In this document: piece by piece, positions 59,011-64,000 of the stretch
Layout of the letters: every line of letters begins with the position of its first letter
Numbering within the stretch: the stretch's first letter is position 1
From: Saccharothrix syringae
GTDB taxonomy: Bacteria; Actinomycetota; Actinomycetes; Mycobacteriales; Pseudonocardiaceae
Assembly (NCBI RefSeq): GCF_009498035.1
Contig: NZ_CP034550.1
Coordinates: forward strand, 4,712,001 to 4,776,000
DNA: 64,000 bases
Reading direction: 5' to 3'
Translations under genes and position numbers: made by a program
The notes under the pieces: model-generated
Database searches by the model: none
The model's input: only the letters and a program-made list of their open reading frames with translations
What the model was told of the DNA's origin: nothing

Positions 59011-60363
59011 TCAGCTCGCGGTGCAGGACGCCGTGGGCGCGCTGTTGGTGCCGCGCGACGACGCGGTGAAGCCGAACGCGGTGCTCGCGCCGGCGGCGAG
59101 GTTGCCGTTGTAGCCGGCGTTGCGGGCGGTCACGGTGGCGCCGCTGCTGGTGACGGTGGCGTTCCAGGCGTTGGTGACGGTCTGGCCGTCGGCGAAGGTC
59201 CAGGTGACCGTCCAGCCCCTGATGGCCGAGGTGCCCGCGGTGACCCGGACCTCGCCCTGGAAGCCGCCCTGCCACTGGTTGGTGACCCGGTACGCGGCGG
59301 TGCACGAGGGGCCGCCGGGCCGGGTCGTGGTGGTGGTCGTCGTCGTGGTGGTCGTGCTGGTGGTGGTCGTGGTGCCGCTGTAGATGGTGGCTTCCCTGGC
59401 GGTGGCCTTGATGCCGTTGGCGCCGTTGAAGACGCGCTGGCCCCAGGTGGTCAGGCGGGCCGGGTCGAACTCGGTGGCCATGTCCAGGACCGGGTCGGTG
59501 TTGCCGCTCCACGACCAGGCCAGGTAGCCCAGGCCCCGCTGCTGCGCCTCGCTCAGGATCGTCTCGTGGTCGACCTCGCCCGCGGCGAACTGCCAGCCGA
59601 ACTCGCCGATCACCAGCGGCCAGCCGTTGGCCTGGAAGCGGTCGAGGTAGTCGGTGATGGCGGAGGCGGTGTTGAACACCGAGTACATGTGGATCGACAG
59701 CACGGTGTTGCGCTGGGTGTCGGCGTCCAGGACTTTCTGCGCGTTGTCGCGCATGACGTACTGCCAGTCCTGGCCCCAGTTGGGGGCGTCCACCATCAGC
59801 AGGTGCTGGAAACCGTTGGTGCGCATCTTCTTGACCGCGTTCACGGTCGCGTCGGTCCACTGCGCGGCGTTGACGTTGCCGATCGGCTCGTTGCCGATGT
59901 TGATGACGACGTGGTTCTCCTGGCCCACCAGTGCGCTCTTCTGGCTGATCCAGTAGTCGACCGCCTCGTCCAGCGACGCCGCCGCGCCCTCCTCGCCGTA
60001 ACCGGTGGTGTCGTGCACCTCCAGCACGCAGATCAGCCGGTTCCGCTTGCACAGGTCGATCACCGCGGCGGTGTCGGTGGACGGCCCCCACCGCTTGCCG
60101 CTGCCCAGCACCACCCGCACGGTGTTGGCACCCAGCGCCTTGACGTCGGCGAACGAGCTGGTCCGACCGGTGAACCACACGTGCGGGTGGTTCACCCCGC
60201 GCATCACGAACGGCTGCCCGTTGGCCTCGACGACCCTCGTGCCGCTGACGTGCAGCCCCACCGCCGCCTGCGCCCGCGGCAGGGCCGTCACCCCGAAGCC
60301 CGTCGCCGCGAAGCCCGCGATCGCGAGCAGCGCGGCGCCGATCATGGCGATCTTCCTTCTCAT
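59011..60363 (-). CDS. secreted GH5 beta-mannanase with CBM2
   Basis: A 450-residue secreted enzyme. The signal peptide is ~1-33 (ending ALPRAQA). The catalytic GH5 domain (~35-325) follows the bacterial mannanase subfamily ([38 protein letters not shown]). The acid/base is Glu159 in INIGNEP and the nucleophile Glu254 in VIGEFGW. A linker of 17 Thr and one Ser (331-348) leads to a C-terminal family-2 carbohydrate-binding module with the conserved tryptophans ([24 protein letters not shown]). It should degrade mannan while attached to plant-cell-wall polymer. Confidence 0.92.
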   Translation of the reverse strand: MRRKIAMIGAALLAIAGFAATGFGVTALPRAQAAVGLHVSGTRVVEANGQPFVMRGVNHPHVWFTGRTSSFADVKALGANTVRVVLGSGKRWGPSTDTAAVIDLCKRNRLICVLEVHDTTGYGEEGAAASLDEAVDYWISQKSALVGQENHVVINIGNEPIGNVNAAQWTDATVNAVKKMRTNGFQHLLMVDAPNWGQDWQYVMRDNAQKVLDADTQRNTVLSIHMYSVFNTASAITDYLDRFQANGWPLVIGEFGWQFAAGEVDHETILSEAQQRGLGYLAWSWSGNTDPVLDMATEFDPARLTTWGQRVFNGANGIKATAREATIYSGTTTTTSTTTTTTTTTTTRPGGPSCTAAYRVTNQWQGGFQGEVRVTAGTSAIRGWTVTWTFADGQTVTNAWNATVTSSGATVTARNAGYNGNLAAGASTAFGFTASSRGTNSAPTASCTAS

Positions 60364-60445
60364 GGCCGTCCAACACCCTTCGTGCCGATTCGTCATTGAT
60401 CGGACGCGATCGAGGATGGAGGCCGAATTGCGGTTCGACAACCCG

Positions 60446-60480
60446 TCGAATTCTTCGACGGCAATGGTCGAAGAATTCGA
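60446..60480 (-). promoter_or_regulatory. AT-rich 14-bp perfect inverted repeat upstream of the mannanase gene
   Basis: TCGAATTCTTCGAC and its exact complement GTCGAAGAATTCGA flank a 7-nt spacer. The right arm ends 5 nt before the stop codon of the NmrA-type gene. The AT-rich arms are unlike the GC-rich terminators of this region, so this may be an operator for the mannanase gene, though a terminator role is possible. Confidence 0.5.
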
Positions 60481-60485
60481 AGGTC

Positions 60486-61340
60486 TTACCGCGCCAATTC
60501 GGTCCGCAGGAACTCCCGCAGCGGCACCGGCGGACGGCCGAGCAGGCGGCCCAGGGCCGGGTCGACTTCCGCGAACGCGCCGCGCCTGCTCGCCGCGAAC
60601 ATCCCGAGCAGCAGGTCGGCGGTCGGGTGGGGCACGCCGTGGCCCAGCAGCCCCGCCCGGTACTCCTCGTCCGCCACGACCACCCGGCGGATCGACCGGC
60701 CGGTCAGCTCGGAGGCGATCGCCGCGACGCCGGCCAGGTCCACCGCCTCCGCGCCGGTCAGGGCCGGGGTCACGCCGTCGAGCGCGTCCCCGGTCAGCGC
60801 GGCGACCGCCGCCTCGGCGAGGTCGTCGTGGGCCGTCCAGGACACCGGTCCGTCCTCCGGCGCGGCCAGCTCGCCCGTCCGCAGGGCGGTGCCGAGCAGC
60901 ATGAGCGCCGACGCCGCGTAGAAGCCGTTCCGCAGCGAGGTGAAGGCGGTGCCCGAGTTCCGCAGCACGGCCTCGGTGGCGGCGTGGTCGGGCATCGGTG
61001 GGAAGGGGGAGCCCGGGTCCGCGCCCAGGTGGCTGGTGTAGACGACGCGGGCGCCGGCCGCCCCGGCCGCCTCGATCGCGGTCCGGTGCAGCTCCACCGC
61101 GGCCTCGCCGGTGGTGTCCACGGAGACGACGAGGACCCGTGACGCGCCCTCGAACGCGTGCGCCAGGCTCGCCGCGTCGGCGAAGTCGCCGCGCCGGACG
61201 CGGACGCCCCGCTCGGCCAGGTCCCGCGCCCGGTCCGGGTCCCGGACGCACGCGCCGACCCCCTCGGGCCCGATCCGGTCGAGCAGGCGGGTCGCGACCG
61301 CCCGGCCGAGCTTCCCGTTGGCCCCGGTGACGATGATCAT
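60486..61340 (-). CDS. NmrA-like NAD(P)-binding oxidoreductase
   Basis: A 284-residue atypical SDR of the NmrA/QOR2 type. The dinucleotide motif is [19 protein letters not shown] at the N-terminus, and [20 protein letters not shown] and [11 protein letters not shown] fit quinone-oxidoreductase-2 proteins. Family members bind NADP(H) and reduce quinones or sense redox state. It is divergent from a LysR gene across 140 bp, so that regulator probably controls it. Substrate not established. Confidence 0.88.
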   Translation of the reverse strand: MIIVTGANGKLGRAVATRLLDRIGPEGVGACVRDPDRARDLAERGVRVRRGDFADAASLAHAFEGASRVLVVSVDTTGEAAVELHRTAIEAAGAAGARVVYTSHLGADPGSPFPPMPDHAATEAVLRNSGTAFTSLRNGFYAASALMLLGTALRTGELAAPEDGPVSWTAHDDLAEAAVAALTGDALDGVTPALTGAEAVDLAGVAAIASELTGRSIRRVVVADEEYRAGLLGHGVPHPTADLLLGMFAASRRGAFAEVDPALGRLLGRPPVPLREFLRTELAR

Positions 61341-61480
61341 GTGGATGCGTTGTCCTTCCGCTCTTGGCTCTTGGCTCTCGGCTCTCGGGGCAAACCCTGC
61401 CGCCCGGCGGGAGCGGGGTGAAGGATCATCGCGGTCCCGGTTGTTACCCTGGGGGACATGCCGAATTCCGGGGGTGGGTC

Positions 61481-62320
61481 GTGGAATCCCGACCGCTGCG
61501 CTACTTCGTCGCCGTCGCCGAGGAGCTGAACTTCACCCGCGCGGCCGAGCGGCTGGGCATCTCCGCCCCACCGCTGTCCCGCGCGATCCGCGCGTTGGAG
61601 GCCGAGCTGGGCGCCGTGCTGTTCGAGCGCACCACCCACAGCGTCGCGCTGACCCCGGCCGGGACCGTGCTGCTGGAGCAGGCGCGCATCGCCCTGGACG
61701 CGCTGGACGCGGCCGGGCACCGGGCCCGCCGCGCCGTCGAGCCGAAGCTGGTGCTGGCGGTCAAGGCCGACAGCGGCGGCGGGCTGCTGGAGGGCATCCT
61801 CGCCGGGTACGCGGCCGACCCCGCGGCCGTGCCGATCGGCGTGCGGCTGTGCGGGTGGGGCGAGCAGGCGTCGCTGGTGCGCCGGGGTGAGGCCGACGCC
61901 GCCCTGGTCCACGAGCCGTTCGACCACACCGGGCTCGACGCCGAGACCGTGGCCGTGGAGCCGTGCGTCGCGGCGCTGCCGGTCGGGCACCCGCTGGCCG
62001 CGCGGGAGGCCGTTGCCGTGGCCGAGCTGGGGTTGCCGTTCAGCGCGCCGGTGAGCGCCGCGGAGCTGCACCGGTTCCAGGTCGGGATCGTCGAGCGGCA
62101 CGGCATTCGGGACCTGTCGCAGATCTTGGCGCTCGTCGAGCTGGGTGAGCTGGTCACGCTGCTGCCGGTGTCCGTGGGTGAGCGCTACCCGCGGCCCGGG
62201 GTCGCCTACGTGCCCGTGCCGGACGCGCCGCCCGCGGTGCTGCGGATCGTGTGGCCTAGGGAGTCGCGGTCCCGGGCTGTTGCGGCGCTCGTCCGCGCCG
62301 CTGCGGGGCGGAGGGACTGA
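61481..62320 (+). CDS. LysR-family transcriptional regulator
   Basis: A 279-residue LysR protein. The winged helix-turn-helix is residues 1-60 (LRYFVAVAEELNFTRAAERL, then APPLSRAIRALEAELGAVLF). The C-terminal co-inducer domain is slightly short. The start GTG 61481 is close to the start of the DNA-binding domain, as usual. It diverges from the NmrA-type gene, the classical arrangement for a regulator and its target. The inducer is unknown. Confidence 0.92.
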   Translation: MESRPLRYFVAVAEELNFTRAAERLGISAPPLSRAIRALEAELGAVLFERTTHSVALTPAGTVLLEQARIALDALDAAGHRARRAVEPKLVLAVKADSGGGLLEGILAGYAADPAAVPIGVRLCGWGEQASLVRRGEADAALVHEPFDHTGLDAETVAVEPCVAALPVGHPLAAREAVAVAELGLPFSAPVSAAELHRFQVGIVERHGIRDLSQILALVELGELVTLLPVSVGERYPRPGVAYVPVPDAPPAVLRIVWPRESRSRAVAALVRAAAGRRD

Positions 62321-62331
62321 GTCCGCCGGGG

Positions 62332-62496
62332 TCAGCCGCGCTGAACCCGGCGCAGGAAGCCGACCGACCTGCGCACCGGGCCCGCCACATCCGGCGCGCC
62401 GTGCCGCAGGTGCCCGGCGCCGGGCACCAGCTCCACCGGCGCCCCCGCGGCCAGCGCCCGTCGGCCGCGCAAACCGAGCCGGTCCACCACCGAGCC
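62332..62496 (-). pseudogene. C-terminal remnant of an alpha/beta-hydrolase gene
   Basis: On the minus strand about 54 residues before a TAA/TGA-type stop read like the end of an alpha/beta hydrolase: GRRALAAGAPVELVPGAGHL followed by VAGPVRRSVGFLRRV. The VPGAGH segment matches the strand-turn carrying the catalytic His. No matching N-terminal part or start codon is found upstream. It is most likely a decayed 3' fragment. Confidence 0.4.
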
Positions 62497-62594
62497 CCTT
62501 CCACCGGGTCCGCCACGATGGGGCGGCGGTAGGACGGGCCGTGGTGCGGGGAGGACGACCGTGCCATTGGTCGGCAAGCCCGATCCGGGGGTGA

Positions 62595-63758
62595 CTAGGT
62601 CCAGGCGGACAGCGCCAAGCGCTCCACCTGCGCGATCAGGTCCCGCGGCGGCACGTCGAGGTTGAGCGCCCACGTGGTGATCGTGATCGGGGAGTTCAGG
62701 ATCCGGTGCGACGTGGCGTTGGCGCTGTCACCTGCGTAGACGAGCCAGGCGCGGTCCACCCGGAGCGCGGTGCAGTAGGCGAGCACCTGGTAGAGGTCGG
62801 TGTTCGGGTAGCGCCCCGACCTGCTTTCGAGCTTGTACTTCGCATCCACGACGAACCGGGGCACGTCGTCCACGAGGTGCACGACGTCAACGCTCATCGA
62901 GACCGCACCACCGGTGTCGAGCTTGACGGGGTACTGGCCCTCGGTCCGACCGGGGCCGGTGCTCCACGCCTCGGTGAGCGCGGTGGTCACGAAGTCCTCG
63001 AAGACCTGCTCCATGTTGACGACGAACGAGGCGATCGACAGGCCGTCCTCACCCACCTCGAACGACATCGTGTCCAGCACCAGCTTCGCGATGCGCAGCG
63101 CAGGTTCGTAGCGGGCGTTGAGCCGGCTCGGTCGCCATCGCGGCAGAACGGCTCCGCGCGCCGGTGGTGAGACACCGCTGAATCGGTTGAGCAGGTGGCG
63201 CAGCCGGGTTCGCACCGCATCGTCGACGCGGGGGAGCGCGAGCACCCGGCTGACCGCGGCCCGCAGGATGCGGTTCTCGGGGGTGTCCACCGTGAACTCG
63301 TCGTGCGTGACCTCCACCGGCATCATGCGACCGGGCCGCCTGGCGAGCTGGTCGCCGACCCGGACCCGGCCGCGCACCACGGTGCTCGTGGTGTGCTCGG
63401 TGGTGTAACCGAGGAGCACGCCGCGGGCGAGGGCTCGTTCGACGTTGCGGCACAGGGTCTCCGCGACGACCGCCCACAACCCGTCCGCCTCCACGCCCTC
63501 GACGTTCTCCGGGAGGAACCCGGGGTTCACGGCGTAGCCGAGCATGAACAGCAGGCGGGGGATGCGGACCTTCGGCTCCACCACGACGTCGAGCCCGTGG
63601 GCGTGCACGGCGCCGACCCGCTTGGCCTTGGGCACCAGCGTGAAGGCCCGACCGCTCGACCGGACCTCGACCAGTCCGCACCTGCGCAGGTGGTCCACCT
63701 GCGCGGGGGTGAGCGACACGGTCTCGCCGGTGCCGGTGTTCTCCTTGAGGACGATCAC
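62595..63758 (-). CDS. mcrC: McrC-type subunit of an McrBC restriction system
   Basis: A 387-residue McrC-like protein. The N-terminal part (LTPAQVDHLRRCGLVEVRSS) is the McrB-binding region; later family segments are YAVNPGFLPENVEG and RILRAAVSRVLALPR. The C-terminal PD-(D/E)xK nuclease has Asp305-Ala-Lys307 in VDAKYK after an earlier acidic residue (SVDVVHLVDD). McrC provides DNA cleavage when the McrB motor encounters modified cytosines. The start GTG overlaps the stop of the McrB gene. Confidence 0.88.
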   Translation of the reverse strand: MIVLKENTGTGETVSLTPAQVDHLRRCGLVEVRSSGRAFTLVPKAKRVGAVHAHGLDVVVEPKVRIPRLLFMLGYAVNPGFLPENVEGVEADGLWAVVAETLCRNVERALARGVLLGYTTEHTTSTVVRGRVRVGDQLARRPGRMMPVEVTHDEFTVDTPENRILRAAVSRVLALPRVDDAVRTRLRHLLNRFSGVSPPARGAVLPRWRPSRLNARYEPALRIAKLVLDTMSFEVGEDGLSIASFVVNMEQVFEDFVTTALTEAWSTGPGRTEGQYPVKLDTGGAVSMSVDVVHLVDDVPRFVVDAKYKLESRSGRYPNTDLYQVLAYCTALRVDRAWLVYAGDSANATSHRILNSPITITTWALNLDVPPRDLIAQVERLALSAWT

Positions 63759-64000
63759 GGGAGGTTGCGGATGGCGTCGAGGCCGAAGGTGTCGTGCACC
63801 CGTCGACGCGACATGCGCTCGTAGAAGTGCTCCTCCAGCAGCGGCAATATCGAGTGCTCCCACACCAGGTCGAGCCCGTGGTCCGCATCCGGCTTCATCA
63901 GGTAGGACGGACCGATCTTGAACTCGCGGTCGGCGCCGATCAGCCGGTTGAGCTTGTCCAGCAACGTCGCGCGTCCGTCGTCCTTGCCGTGCGCCTCGGC
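63755..64000 (-). CDS. mcrB: McrB-type AAA+ GTPase, C-terminal end
   Basis: The last 81 codons of a gene that continues beyond the right edge. The segment LDKLNRLIGADREFKIGPSYLM and HSILPLLEEHFYERMSRRRVHD is the characteristic end of McrB AAA+ motors. GTP-driven McrB recognises modified DNA and recruits McrC. The GTPase core and the recognition domain are outside the window, so the target modification cannot be judged. Confidence 0.85.
   Translation of the reverse strand, partial: AEAHGKDDGRATLLDKLNRLIGADREFKIGPSYLMKPDADHGLDLVWEHSILPLLEEHFYERMSRRRVHDTFGLDAIRNLP

Noticed and set aside
59011..61251. Very long open frames (500-1000 codons) on the strand opposite to or upstream of real genes
   Set aside because: They are side effects of high GC. 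Their translations are Arg/Pro/Gly/Ala-rich without family motifs, whereas the accepted frames carry domains and G/C-rich third positions.

Overview
The window is a high-GC actinobacterial chromosome segment. It shows GTG and TTG starts, G/C-saturated third codon positions, long chains of genes joined by 4-nt GTGA overlaps, actinobacterial small families (DUF6343, DUF6292, DUF6510, DUF5684) and a SigB/HrdB-like sigma factor. Together these suggest a filamentous Pseudonocardiaceae-type organism (Saccharothrix/Actinosynnema/Lentzea-like); the genus is an inference. I see no rRNA, tRNA, prophage, transposase or CRISPR array.

Layout. 1-6680: a truncated secreted or membrane protein, a GDSL esterase, an MpaB-type oxygenase and a very large CtpI-like P-type ATPase. 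6661-9705: a carbohydrate ABC importer (binding lipoprotein and two permeases, no own ATPase). 9824-20319: housekeeping and accessory genes including a CPWA-type thiol transferase, a MetE-like protein, small stress proteins, a group-2 sigma factor, an AI-2E-type permease and a sulfite-oxidase-like/FAD reductase/zinc-ribbon trio. 20317-29381: a TPR membrane protein, a response regulator/kinase/lipoprotein operon, a STAS protein, a universal stress protein, an RbsD/FucU mutarotase behind two LacI-type operators, two DUF202 proteins and a 33-residue peptide with a duplicated C-x-C-C-x-x-C motif.

29734-41171 is the most interesting part: an eleven-gene, almost gapless minus-strand operon. It encodes an ATP-grasp ligase, a DUF364 'heavy-metal chelation' protein, a cysteine-synthase-like PLP enzyme, a dipeptide-epimerase-like enolase, an MFS transporter, a SAM methyltransferase, a Tat-type peptide/nickel-class binding lipoprotein, two permeases, a fused double ATPase and a GNAT enzyme. 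Its promoter has a Zur-like box lying exactly between -35 and -10, and a second box 42 bp downstream. I read it as a candidate zinc-regulated small amino-acid metallophore system (make, export, re-import) resembling staphylopine and EDDS systems in logic but not in enzymes.

41172-50276: a C-rich minisatellite, then signalling genes, including a SpoIIE phosphatase facing a single 937-residue protein that joins PAS, GAF, PAS, SpoIIE phosphatase, RsbW-like kinase and RsbV-like STAS domains. 50337-51561: a secreted GH10 xylanase with a known-type xylanase operator. 51667-57716: a PaaX-type regulator diverging from a five-gene acyl-CoA-type catabolic operon. 57878-62320: a DUF1348 protein and TetR regulator sharing twin palindromes, a secreted GH5 mannanase with CBM2, and a divergent NmrA-type/LysR pair. 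62595-64000: the end of an McrBC restriction system. Polysaccharide degradation, stress-type partner switching and metal acquisition fit a soil saprophyte.
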